Source: Methylocystis sp. ATCC 49242
Lineage (GTDB): Bacteria > Pseudomonadota > Alphaproteobacteria > Rhizobiales > Beijerinckiaceae
NCBI RefSeq assembly: GCF_000188155.2
Contig: NZ_KE124774.1
Location: 4,232,934 to 4,296,933, forward strand
DNA length: 64,000 bases
Direction: 5' to 3'
Shown here: one piece after another, positions 36,412 to 46,614 of the stretch
Position numbering within the stretch: the stretch's first letter is position 1
Layout: every line of letters begins with the position of its first letter
The notes under the pieces: generated by a model
What the model was told of the DNA's origin: nothing
What the model saw: the letters and a program-made list of their open reading frames with translations, nothing else
Database searches by the model: none
Translations under genes and position numbers: made by a program

Positions 36412-38681
36412 TCCGCCGCCTGAGCGTCGTCATTGTCGCTTTCAATTTCAGAGGCCTCGGGCGTGGTGATCCGGCCGCGCCTTTCCTGCGGGGCCTGCGA
36501 CCACGGCCGATCCTCGTCGACGCCGCGCGCTCTCGTCCATTCGATCTTCTCGCCCTTCAGTCGCAAGGAAATCGCGCCCGTTTCCACAAGCTTGCGACGA
36601 TCTATGACGATCGGCGCGGCGCAACCTTCGGGCGCATGAAGCGGCGTGACGATGATCGCCGCGCGCGCGCAGTCTTCCAGAAAGGCGCCGCGCTCATTCA
36701 CAAGGGCGACGATGCGCCCGTCGAACAGTCTTCCAACGCATCCCAGATCGTCGCAGGCGACGCCAGCTCCGGCGTCTGCGGCCGCGCGGGAATCCGCGTC
36801 GGCGCGCAACCATTGTTCGGACGCGAAGACGCTCGGTCTTTTGCCCAGAAGGGCGATTTCGCCGGAGGCGGCACGGAAGGCCGCCGAGTCGCCCGTCGGC
36901 GGAACGGCGAGATCGAAACCCGTTCCGTTTTTCGCGCCGAGCAGGCCGACGAGCGCCAGAGGTATCGCGGTCGCCCGGAGCGACCACGTCCGCCATAGCA
37001 CCGCCGACAGAACGGCAAGCGCGAGAAAGACGATCGCCCAGGGCGCAAAAGCCTTCACATGCAGGCTCGCCCCCGGCGCGCTCGCGATCAGCCCCGCGAG
37101 ATAGATGACGAGATCGATCCCGATCTTCAGATAGCGCCAGACGAAGCCGTCGAGGCCGAAAGGATAGAGGACCGCGCCGATCAGCGCGCAAGGCACGGCG
37201 AAAAATTCGATGATCGCCAGGGTCAGCGGATTTCCGACCAGCACATATGGACTGAGCTCGTGGAAATCATTGGCCATGAAGGAGGCGGTGGCGGAGGTGG
37301 CGCAAAGGGTCGCGAGAAGCGCCGCGCCCGGTCCGTGCACCAATCGCTCGACCAGGGCTTCGCGCAGTTCCGCAAGTCGCCCGCGCATGCTCGGGCCGAC
37401 AGGGCGCGCGCGGCTTCGTCCGAGATAATCGCCGCGCCATTCATAGACCGCGATCAGCGCCGCGACGGCGGCGAAGGAAAGTTGAAAACTCGCGCCGAGC
37501 AGCGCCTCCGGCTCGAAGGCGATGATGAAAAAGGCGGCGAGCGCAAGATTGCGCATGGAGAGCGACGCGCGGTCGAACAACACGGCGACGAGCATGATGA
37601 GCGTCATGACCAGCGCGCGCTCCGTGCCGACGCGCGAACCCGTCGCGATGTCGTAGAGAATGGCGCCGAGGATAGCGAGCCCGGCCGCCCATTTCTTGAT
37701 CGGGTAGTTGAGCGCCAGCGTCTGCGACATTGCGAGGAGGCGCCGGAAACCGACGAAGAAAATGCCGGCGACGAGCGTCATCTGCATGCCAGAGATGGTG
37801 ATGATGTGAAAGATGCCGGCCCGGCGTATGAGGTCTTTCGCGTTACCGGAAAGGAAATCGCGCTTGCCTGTCACCATGGCGGCCGCGATGGCGCCCGCGT
37901 CGCCGTCGATCGTGCGATAGACGCGCAGGGCGAGCGCATTTCGCGCGCGATCGATGGCGGCGAAAAAGCGTAGCGAAATTGGCGCCGGATCGGGCGGCGG
38001 CATGACCTCGATGCGGCCGAGCGCGTTCCCGACGCCGCCGAGCCGCGCGAAATAGGCGTCGCGCGCGAAATCATAGCCGCCGGGCAGCGCCGCGCGGGCA
38101 GGGGGCATGAGCCGGGCTTTCAACGCGACGAAATCTCCCGCCGAGAAAGACGGATCGCCGCGCGTGGTGAGGCGTACGCGCGCCGGCGCGACTTCGCCCG
38201 GCAGACCTTCTGCGCTTGCGACGCGCAGGATGAAGCGGGCGCCGGACCGCCGCGGGTCGAGCTCTTCCACGAAGCCGGTGAGTTCGCCGATCCCGACGCG
38301 CGGGATGATCGGCGCGGCGACGCGCGCGGTCCGCCACGCCGCGGAGGTGAAGCCGGCGGCGACGAAGGCGAGCGCCACGAATAATGCGCGCGCCCGCGCA
38401 TGGCGGCGAGCGATGAGAGCGAACGCCGCGGCGGCGCCCAGGACTGCGAAGCAAAGCGGCAGCGGCGGTTCGCGCTCCGCGGTGAAATACAGCACGACGC
38501 CCGCGCCGGCGGCGACGACGAGCCAGAGGAACGGCCGTCGCAGCGCGGCCTCTTCCGCAAGCGCCGCGCGCAGCGCCTCGCCGATCCGATGCGCACGCGG
38601 GGCGAGCCAAAGGGCGACGGCGCCGCCGCCGCGACGCTCCCCTTCCGCCACGCGCGAGGCTTCTCTCACCGCCCGCTCCAA
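36396..38681 (-). CDS. comEC: ComEC/Rec2-family DNA-uptake channel protein
   Basis: The product has about 761 residues. ComEC carries single-stranded DNA across the inner membrane during transformation. An N-terminal pair of helices precedes the DUF4131/OB-like part. The competence core begins near IFHIITISGMQMTLVAGIFF, and GSRVGTERALVMTLIMLVAV fits the family. The metallo-beta-lactamase-like domain usual at the C-terminus is replaced by a shorter segment of about 200 residues, without a clear HxHxDH motif. The start is TTG 38681 or GTG 38669. comEC next to lexA is common in Hyphomicrobiales; gltX, often next to comEC, is not here. Whether the cell is competent is unknown. Confidence 0.88.
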   Translation of the reverse strand: MERAVREASRVAEGERRGGGAVALWLAPRAHRIGEALRAALAEEAALRRPFLWLVVAAGAGVVLYFTAEREPPLPLCFAVLGAAAAFALIARRHARARALFVALAFVAAGFTSAAWRTARVAAPIIPRVGIGELTGFVEELDPRRSGARFILRVASAEGLPGEVAPARVRLTTRGDPSFSAGDFVALKARLMPPARAALPGGYDFARDAYFARLGGVGNALGRIEVMPPPDPAPISLRFFAAIDRARNALALRVYRTIDGDAGAIAAAMVTGKRDFLSGNAKDLIRRAGIFHIITISGMQMTLVAGIFFVGFRRLLAMSQTLALNYPIKKWAAGLAILGAILYDIATGSRVGTERALVMTLIMLVAVLFDRASLSMRNLALAAFFIIAFEPEALLGASFQLSFAAVAALIAVYEWRGDYLGRSRARPVGPSMRGRLAELREALVERLVHGPGAALLATLCATSATASFMANDFHELSPYVLVGNPLTLAIIEFFAVPCALIGAVLYPFGLDGFVWRYLKIGIDLVIYLAGLIASAPGASLHVKAFAPWAIVFLALAVLSAVLWRTWSLRATAIPLALVGLLGAKNGTGFDLAVPPTGDSAAFRAASGEIALLGKRPSVFASEQWLRADADSRAAADAGAGVACDDLGCVGRLFDGRIVALVNERGAFLEDCARAAIIVTPLHAPEGCAAPIVIDRRKLVETGAISLRLKGEKIEWTRARGVDEDRPWSQAPQERRGRITTPEASEIESDNDDAQAAEPLDD

Positions 38682-38887
38682 ATCGCCAAAAGGTAAAGCT
38701 GGAGCTTAACTTGGTTTCTCGCGCCTGTCTCGCCTCGCTGCGAGGCGTTCACAGGCGGCGCTCTCTATCCGCCGGGTTCCGGCGGGGGCGGGGAGCGAAA
38801 GCTTACGGGAAATCTTCGAGGAACGGCCTGCGGCGTTCTACAACGGCCGATCCAACCGTGGTCAGCAGGCGCAGATCTCTGTCGACG

Positions 38888-39097
38888 TCATGCGCGGGCG
38901 CGGTTCTTGCGCTTCTTGCCGCCTCTCGGCGTGTGGCCGAGATCGGGCGGCGACCAGCCTCCCGCGGCGTCGGGCGTCTCTTCCATGCGCATGTAGCGCA
39001 CGCCGAGAAAGAACAGGATTTGCGCATCGCCATTGAAAGGCTCGGCGCGGTTCGGCGCGTCTTTGACGCGCGTTCGGAAGGCGATGACCTCCCCCAT
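38888..39097 (-). CDS. Small conserved hypothetical protein, 69 residues
   Basis: From ATG 39097 the product starts MGEVIAFRTRVKDAPNRA and ends in a very basic tail (HTPRGGKKRKNRARA). The middle reads AQILFFLGVRYMRME. GGAGAGG lies about 8 bases before the ATG, which favours this start over an upstream one at 39151. Short proteins opening with MGEVI-F are frequent in this order, but I know no function. The basic tail could bind nucleic acid. It is followed on the same strand, after about 200 bases, by comEC. Confidence 0.6.
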   Translation of the reverse strand: MGEVIAFRTRVKDAPNRAEPFNGDAQILFFLGVRYMRMEETPDAAGGWSPPDLGHTPRGGKKRKNRARA

Positions 39098-39190
39098 TTC
39101 AGCCTCTCCGCACTTGCTGCGGCCAAAAGTGAATCGACCGTTACTTGGCAATTAGGGAATGGTGAGGGTTAATGTTCCGTCAACGAAGAG

Positions 39191-39206
39191 CTGCTAATTT
39201 TAGCAG
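39191..39206. promoter_or_regulatory. Perfect 7-base palindrome upstream of the DUF2336 gene
   Basis: CTGCTAA-TT-TTAGCAG is a perfect inverted repeat in a locally AT-rich gap, 38 bases before ATG 39244. It could be an operator or a small leader hairpin. There is no direct evidence of a bound protein. Confidence 0.4.
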
Positions 39207-39243
39207 TGTGTGCTGCGTAAGAGTTTAAGTGAGTGGACAGCTT

Positions 39244-40320
39244 ATGCTTTCCGACAAGAGACAGCGGCGAGCCGATGACGCGTCGATCCTGCAGGTGATC
39301 GTCGACCAGTTCGTCGAGCGTCCAGTCCATCCATTCAGCGATATCAAGCAATTTGAACGGCTTGCGCTCGGTCTGATCGACATTGTCGACGCTGGCGCGG
39401 TCGCCCGCGTGGCGCGGCCGTTGTGTTTCCATCCGGAGACTCCCCCTTCGATTTTTGCGCGCCTTCTCGACAAGGGCGGCCCTTGCGCCGAGCTTGCGCT
39501 GGAATATGCGCCGGCGCTGCCGCGCGCCGAAACGGCGGTCCTCGCCGCCCGGTGCCCGACGGGATTCGCCCTCGCCCTCTCGCGCCGTCGCGATCTCGAC
39601 CGCGAAATCATCGCCGCGCTGATGTCTCGCAACGAACCCCGGGTGTTGCGCGCGCTCGCCGGCAATCTCGCGGCGCATTTCGAATCCGCCGCGCGCCGCG
39701 TTCTGGCGCAGGCCGCGCGCGACGATGTGAGGCTGGCGCGCCTGCTGCTCGATCGCGACGATCTGGAAATCGATCCCGGACCGCTATTTCTCGCCGCGAC
39801 GCGCCTCGAACGCACGGCGATCATCCTCAACGCCTGCCGCAAGGTTCTCGCCAGCGGCTATGCGGAGCCGCGCCGCGCCGATCCGGACTTCGTCGCGAGG
39901 CTGGAGGACGCCGCCCTGCGCAGGGATCGCGAGGAAATGGCCGCGCTGGTCGCGAGTGCGCTCGATTGCCGGAAGGATCGGGCGCTGGCGGCGCTGACGG
40001 ATTCGCTGGGCGAGGCGCTGGCCCTGACGCTCGTCGCGCTCGGCGTCGATACGGAGGCGGCGACGCGTATCTTCCTTTGCGCCGACGCGCCGATCGCTCA
40101 CGACGTCGATCGCGTGCGCGCGCTCCTGCGGCTCATGCGCTCGACGCCGCAACGCGCGGCGGCGCAAATCGTTACGGCGATCACCGGCGCGGCGCGGACG
40201 GAGAAGGAGCCCGCGCGTCGGAATGGTTCGCGCGAGGAAGCCGTGACGGCTCCCGGCTGGCGACGGAGTTTGCCGCGCCAGAACGGCGTCGCCGCGCGCA
40301 AACTCGATCAGTCGGCGTAA
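39244..40320 (+). CDS. DUF2336 domain-containing protein
   Basis: The product has 358 residues from ATG 39244 (GTG 39229 would add five). It is an all-helical protein of HEAT-like short repeats: VIVDQFVERPVHPFSDIKQFERLALGLID, then PPSIFARLLDKGGPCAELAL and LALSRRRDLDREIIAALMSR. The C-terminal half is another helical block. This is the layout of DUF2336 proteins of alphaproteobacteria; at least one member (PopZ-type regulators aside) has been linked to cell-cycle or motility control, but no function is set. It is convergent with the DUF1491 gene, 3 bases apart. Confidence 0.75.
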   Translation: MLSDKRQRRADDASILQVIVDQFVERPVHPFSDIKQFERLALGLIDIVDAGAVARVARPLCFHPETPPSIFARLLDKGGPCAELALEYAPALPRAETAVLAARCPTGFALALSRRRDLDREIIAALMSRNEPRVLRALAGNLAAHFESAARRVLAQAARDDVRLARLLLDRDDLEIDPGPLFLAATRLERTAIILNACRKVLASGYAEPRRADPDFVARLEDAALRRDREEMAALVASALDCRKDRALAALTDSLGEALALTLVALGVDTEAATRIFLCADAPIAHDVDRVRALLRLMRSTPQRAAAQIVTAITGAARTEKEPARRNGSREEAVTAPGWRRSLPRQNGVAARKLDQSA

Positions 40321-40323
40321 GGG

Positions 40324-40665
40324 TCAGGCCGCGAGGTCGACGAAGACGCGCCCCTCGCGGTCCTCGATCTCGACGATCCATAAATCGGGATCGAACATGA
40401 TTTCGCGCTTCAGCCGCGCTTCAGCCTCGGCGGGGTCGAGCCATTCGCTGGCGTGGGCGCGCGCGAACAGCCGGTCGACGCCGGCGGGCGTTTCCTCGCT
40501 CTGTGGCGCAGGTCCGTAGATTGCCGTGCGACCGTCGAGTCGATCGAGCTTGATGAAAAGGGCGCCCGCTTCCGCCGCGCCGCGCCGGCGCAACATGGCG
40601 ACGGCGCCTTGAGCTTCCGCGCGACGGATGAGGGCGGAAGCGAAAATATCCGATCTGAGCCGCAT
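40324..40665 (-). CDS. DUF1491 family protein
   Basis: The product has 113 residues and begins MRLRSDIFASALIRRAEAQG, the typical DUF1491 opening. AGALFIKLDRLDGRTAIYGPAP follows, with DPDLWIVEIEDREG near the end. The fold and role are not known to me; the family is restricted largely to alphaproteobacteria. It lies downstream of the peptidoglycan-binding protein gene and the DivJ-like kinase on the same strand (49-base gap), so it may be the last gene of that unit. Confidence 0.85.
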   Translation of the reverse strand: MRLRSDIFASALIRRAEAQGAVAMLRRRGAAEAGALFIKLDRLDGRTAIYGPAPQSEETPAGVDRLFARAHASEWLDPAEAEARLKREIMFDPDLWIVEIEDREGRVFVDLAA

Positions 40666-40714
40666 GGCTGACGATGTAGCGCGGACGTGCCCGCGCTACA
40701 AATGATCGCCTTGC

Positions 40715-41431
40715 TTACTGATGCGCGAGGCCGGAGCGGGTCGCGAGCTGGCGCATGACCTTGGGGCTGAGCTGGCCCTTCACCGGCAGGCCGCTGTCGC
40801 GCTCGAACTTTTCTATCGCCTGGCGGGTCGTGCCACCAAAGACGCCGTCCGCGCGCACCACGTAACCGAGCTTGAGAAGCGCGCGCTGCGCATAAAGCAC
40901 GTTCTTGTCCGGACCGGCCTCCGCCTCCTTTTCCGCCGCGCCGCCGAGCAGCTGGCTGATCGGATCGCGCTTTTTCTCGATGGTCGTTTTGCTGACTTCG
41001 GTTTTCGCGACTTCGGCCTTCTCCGGCTTTGCGGCGTCCGTCCTGGTTCGCTCGACCTTCGCCGGCGGGCGCGGCGCCTCCGGCTTTGCGGCCTCGGCCT
41101 CGGCGCGCGTCGCGGCGATTTCCGTGGGCCGGACCGGCGGCTTCGGCGCCGCGGCCGTTTCTGTCTTCTCCGCGACGGGCAGATGCGTCGAGAAAAGCGG
41201 GGCCGGATGACGTCCGTCCTGGAAGAAGAGCGCGTTCATCGGCACGCCGACGGCCGCAAGGCCGCCGATGCCGAGAAGCAGCAGAACGCTCATCCGCTTG
41301 AGGCCGAAAACGCGCGACAGAACCGACGGGCGGTTTTTGTCGGCGCGCTTGGCGCTCGCGCGGCGCCTGGGGGCGGAGCGTTCCTCGGGAAGGGACTGGC
41401 GCCCTGAGGCGCTGAGCGAAGCGTCACGCAA
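40715..41431 (-). CDS. Membrane-anchored peptidoglycan-binding protein
   Basis: The product has 238 residues. A basic cytoplasmic N-terminus of about 48 residues (with RRRASAKRADK) leads to a single membrane helix (MSVLLLLGIGGLAAVGV). A Pro/Ala/Lys/Glu-rich periplasmic spacer follows, and a C-terminal PG_binding_1 domain (YAQRALLKLGYVVRADGVFG..TRQAIEKFERDSGLPV). It is predicted to sit in the inner membrane and touch the cell wall. Its start lies inside the last codons of the DivJ-like kinase gene (8-base overlap), so the two are translationally coupled. That ties a wall-sensing or wall-positioning protein to a polarity-type kinase. Confidence 0.85.
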   Translation of the reverse strand: MRDASLSASGRQSLPEERSAPRRRASAKRADKNRPSVLSRVFGLKRMSVLLLLGIGGLAAVGVPMNALFFQDGRHPAPLFSTHLPVAEKTETAAAPKPPVRPTEIAATRAEAEAAKPEAPRPPAKVERTRTDAAKPEKAEVAKTEVSKTTIEKKRDPISQLLGGAAEKEAEAGPDKNVLYAQRALLKLGYVVRADGVFGGTTRQAIEKFERDSGLPVKGQLSPKVMRQLATRSGLAHQ

Positions 41432-43295
41432 TTTTCTTCACCGTTTCCTTTTCGAAGCCCACGTCGCTGTTGTGACAGGCGCCGTGACGGGCGATGGTTT
41501 CGATTTTCGCCGAGGCGCCCCCGGCGCCGTTCTGCGCGCGGCAGTCGAGGGGCAGGCGCACCGTGACGGAGGTGCCCTTGCGCGGCGCGCTCTCCACGGT
41601 GATCGAGCCGCCGTGCAGGCCCACGAGGCCGCGCACCACCGAGAGGCCGAGACCCGTGCCTTCATGCGTGCGGTCATGCGACGCGCTCGCCTGGAAGAAG
41701 GGATCGCCGAGCCGCGCGAGATCGGCGGGGGCGATGCCGATGCCGCTGTCGATCACGGAGATGCCGAGGTGATTCCCCTCCGGAGCGAGACGGATCTTCA
41801 CCTTGCCGTTGGCGGGGGTGAACTTCACCGCATTGGAGAGGAGATTGAGCAGGATCTGCTTGCAGGCGCGCTTGTCGGCGACGAGATCGTCGATGTCGCG
41901 GCGATAGTCGCGCAACAGCGTCACGGCGGACTGGTCGGCCTTCAGCTGCACCATGTCGCAGCATTGATCGATCAGCGCCGGCAACGAGAAGGGCTCCGGG
42001 AAAATCTGCATCGAACCCGACTCGATCTTCGACATGTCGAGGATCGTATTCACGACTTCGAGCAGGTGATGACCCGAATTGCTGATGATTTCCGCATATT
42101 CGCGCTGCTTGCCCGGATCGGTCGGCGCGAGTTCCGGATTTGCGAGCATTTCCGAAAAGCCGATGATCGCGTTGAGCGGCGTGCGCAGCTCGTGGCTGAC
42201 GTTGGCGAGAAAGCGCGTCTTGCTCGCCGTGGCCCGTTCGCTCTCGGCGCGCGCCGCCGCGATGGCTTCCTCGGCGCGTTTCGCCGCGGTCACGTCGCGC
42301 AGGATGCAGACGACGGGAACGACGGTTTCGATATTTTCCTCAATTCCCGTTTCGAGATCGTCGGCGATCGGTTCGGCGCGGCACATGCGCGCGTCGAAAT
42401 AATTGAACACCGGCTCCACATATTTGCCGGAGGCGGTCGCCGCGAGCGCAACCTGCACGCGCAGCACCGCCGTCGTCGGCCTGGCGCGGTCGAAGGCGTC
42501 GGAGACGAGCTTCAGAAAGGCGGGACGATCGGCGATATGGACGCGCTGGAAGAAGCCGCGTCCGATCAGATCGCGACGATCGAGACCATAGGTCTTGTGC
42601 GTGTCGCCGACGATGGTCGAGACGGCGCCGTTACGGTCGAGATGCAGCACGATGTCGCCGATCGCGTCCGTAAGCAGCCGCAGGTCGCGCGCGTTCTGCG
42701 CGTCGGAGCGCATGCGGACGTTTTCGGCGCGGATCGCGCAGATCGCGACCACGGCGATGTAGAGCAGAAGCGGCGCCGCGAGCATGGCGATGCTGGTCGA
42801 ATGCTCGATCGATGTCAGCTCCGGGGATGGAAACCGCAAGCCGGCCGTGAGCGCGAGGACGTCCACGGTCGCCGCCTCGATGACGAAGACCATGACGATC
42901 TCCGGCGTCAGTGCGGCCTCTACAAGCGCAATCGTCAGAAGCGCGATCGAGATGATCTCATAGCCTTCGGTCAATCCGTGCACGGCCACGGCCATCGCGA
43001 GCCAGCCGAAGATCGAGAGGCTCTGCGCGAGACGCAACCTGCCGGTGCGCACGAGAACCACGATCGAGATCAGCGGTATCTGCGCGAGAAAGAAGATCAG
43101 GCTCTGCGACGGCGTCGGAACGCCATAGAAGAAGAGCCAGAAGGGCGTTCCCAACAGAACGCTGGCGGCGACCACGAGCCGGGCCAGGATGAATGACCGA
43201 TGGCGGGCGGCTTCGAGTGGACGGCCGGCGACGCTCTCATGAACGAGATGCTCAACCCAAGACGGGCGCCAGTTATGATTGGCAACAATACGCAA
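41424..43295 (-). CDS. Polytopic PAS sensor histidine kinase, DivJ-like
   Basis: The product has 623 residues. The N-terminal third holds about six membrane helices (from ILARLVVAASVLLGTPFWLFF to SIAMLAAPLLLYIAVVAICAI) without a big periplasmic loop. PAS/PAC follows (AIGDIVLHLDRNGAVSTIVGD), then HisKA (NVSHELRTPLNAIIGFSEML) and HATPase (GIGIAPADLARLGDPFF; GTGLGLSVVRGLVGLHGG). This matches DivJ-type kinases that phosphorylate DivK/PleD; the exact name is inference. The start is TTG 43295: AGGAG lies 8 bases upstream, whereas the nearby ATG 43300 is out of frame. The gene overlaps the peptidoglycan-binding protein gene by 8 bases. Confidence 0.88.
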   Translation of the reverse strand: MRIVANHNWRPSWVEHLVHESVAGRPLEAARHRSFILARLVVAASVLLGTPFWLFFYGVPTPSQSLIFFLAQIPLISIVVLVRTGRLRLAQSLSIFGWLAMAVAVHGLTEGYEIISIALLTIALVEAALTPEIVMVFVIEAATVDVLALTAGLRFPSPELTSIEHSTSIAMLAAPLLLYIAVVAICAIRAENVRMRSDAQNARDLRLLTDAIGDIVLHLDRNGAVSTIVGDTHKTYGLDRRDLIGRGFFQRVHIADRPAFLKLVSDAFDRARPTTAVLRVQVALAATASGKYVEPVFNYFDARMCRAEPIADDLETGIEENIETVVPVVCILRDVTAAKRAEEAIAAARAESERATASKTRFLANVSHELRTPLNAIIGFSEMLANPELAPTDPGKQREYAEIISNSGHHLLEVVNTILDMSKIESGSMQIFPEPFSLPALIDQCCDMVQLKADQSAVTLLRDYRRDIDDLVADKRACKQILLNLLSNAVKFTPANGKVKIRLAPEGNHLGISVIDSGIGIAPADLARLGDPFFQASASHDRTHEGTGLGLSVVRGLVGLHGGSITVESAPRKGTSVTVRLPLDCRAQNGAGGASAKIETIARHGACHNSDVGFEKETVKKIA

Positions 43296-43524
43296 ATCAT
43301 ACGCTCCTGATTTGGTTTACTCTCGCAAGCCGTTCTTAAATGACTGCTAAGCGTGCGACCGCGCAGGCGCCTTGTTTTGAAATCGCGCGCGGCGTTTCAT
43401 CTTCATGGTTTCTGGATGGTTGCCGCGTTTCGAGCGTTAAAGCGCCGCTTACATTTACGAAGGGTCAACCCAATCGTTACAAAACGCTGTTGTCCGCAGT
43501 TCTTGCGACGTCGGGAGACGCGCC

Positions 43525-43800
43525 TTGGTTTTTCTCGCCAAATGCCTGATCTGCATCGCGCTGGTCATGGCGGCGCTTCAGTGGCGGCCATTGACGGCGC
43601 CGGCGCCAACGCCAGCGCTTAGCGCGCGACCCGCCGGCGCGCCGCAGCCGCCGCGGCGTCCCCAACTGGACGAAGCCGCGCATTCTCTCGTGCAGGCCGG
43701 CGTGGACGCGCTGGCGACGACGGCGCGCGACAAATGTCTGGCGAATCCGCGCGAATGCGCCGCCACGCTGCAGCGCCTTCAGGCCCTGCGGGAGCGATGA
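43525..43800 (+). CDS. Small hypothetical membrane-anchored protein, 91 residues
   Basis: The start is TTG 43525, after GGGAG. The product has one N-terminal hydrophobic helix (LAKCLICIALVMAALQW), a Pro/Ala-rich spacer and a C-terminal segment DKCLANPRECAATLQRLQAL with two cysteines. The pattern of a short anchor followed by a C....C helix recalls DUF5330-type proteins, but the match is weak. The function is unknown. It stands alone between the divergent DivJ-like kinase gene and the next plus-strand gene. Confidence 0.5.
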   Translation: MVFLAKCLICIALVMAALQWRPLTAPAPTPALSARPAGAPQPPRRPQLDEAAHSLVQAGVDALATTARDKCLANPRECAATLQRLQALRER

Positions 43801-43997
43801 GCCGTCGCAAGCGGCAATCCACGGGGACGTTTCGTGTTTTGCGAGGGCAAGCCGCAGATTTTTTGCCGAATCGCAAAATTGACTTTATTGAGGGAAACGG
43901 TTGGAAGGCGTTTAGAGGCCGAACCGCTACCGACGCACATCCGCGCAGCGCCTGCTGCGCGCGCCCCGGCAAATCCATTCTTCATCAGGAGGCGGTC

Positions 43998-44657
43998 ATG
44001 TCCGACGATACCGTTTCGCAGCCCGAAGACACAGTTTCGCGCGCGGAGTTCGCCAATCTCCAGGAACAGCTGAAGACAGCGAGAGCAGAGCGTGACCGCC
44101 AGATATTCGAGAAATCGGAAATCGTCGCGAAGGCAAACGCCTGCTCGAAGGAGCGCGACGATCTGAAGGAGCAGCTCGCCTCAATCCTTACCGAGCGCGA
44201 CAAGATCATCGGCGATGTCGTCGCCGATCACGACAAGATTGTCGCCGACATCACCTCCCAGCGCGATGGGCTCGCAATGGAAAAGGCGGCGCTCGCGGCG
44301 TCCCTCCAGGGTGCGACGCGCCGCGCCGAGGAAGCCTCCCGACGGGCCGATGAAGCCGCCGCCGAAATCCAGCGCCTGCGCGGCGTCATCGACGCCGCGC
44401 CGCCGAGCGACCTCGTCGCCGTGTTTTGGGCGCTCCTCTCCCAGAAGACCAAGGCGGCCGTCGCCTGGGTCCGCGGCAAGATCCCGGCGGACAGCCCGCT
44501 TCTGCCCTGGTTCGACAAGACGGTCGAGACCGTGACCAAGGTCGGCTGCATCGCCGTGACCCTCACGGTCGACTTTGTCCGATGGGCGACGCCGAAGGTC
44601 ATCGACCTGTCGAAGCAGGGCATAGCCAAGGTCGAGGAAATGCTGGCCAAGAAATAG
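43998..44657 (+). CDS. Coiled-coil hypothetical protein with amphipathic C-terminus
   Basis: The product has 219 residues. Residues about 12-130 are a continuous heptad-type coiled coil rich in Glu, Lys, Ala and Arg (FANLQEQLKTARAERDRQIF). After PPSDLVAVFWALLSQKTKAA come a short linker and a hydrophobic or amphipathic helical part (VGCIAVTLTVDFVRWATPK) ending in VEEMLAKK. AGGAGG stands before ATG 43998, so I start there although the frame is open upstream. I recognise no family. A membrane-associated scaffold is possible. It lies about 120 bases before lepA on the same strand. Confidence 0.6.
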   Translation: MSDDTVSQPEDTVSRAEFANLQEQLKTARAERDRQIFEKSEIVAKANACSKERDDLKEQLASILTERDKIIGDVVADHDKIVADITSQRDGLAMEKAALAASLQGATRRAEEASRRADEAAAEIQRLRGVIDAAPPSDLVAVFWALLSQKTKAAVAWVRGKIPADSPLLPWFDKTVETVTKVGCIAVTLTVDFVRWATPKVIDLSKQGIAKVEEMLAKK

Positions 44658-44774
44658 GCTCTCGCCCGTCTCCCGGCCGCCTGAAGCGGCGCGGGGCGCA
44701 GGTTGCGGGGAATGCGGGCGCGGTTGGTTAACCGCGCCCTTTCCTTTGGGGCCGGGCGCTGCTATCCGACGCCC

Positions 44775-46580
<1,806 letters not shown>

Positions 46581-46614
46581 TTCCATCTAAAGGGATCCGG
46601 GAAAAGGTTTGATC

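Noticed and set aside
38711-39172. Plus-strand open frame between comEC and the small basic protein
   Set aside because: It has no ribosome site and an arginine- and alanine-rich shadow sequence, and the minus-strand 69-residue frame has better signals.
41268-43196. Plus-strand open frame opposite the DivJ-like kinase
   Set aside because: It is antisense to well-conserved kinase motifs and has no domain of its own.
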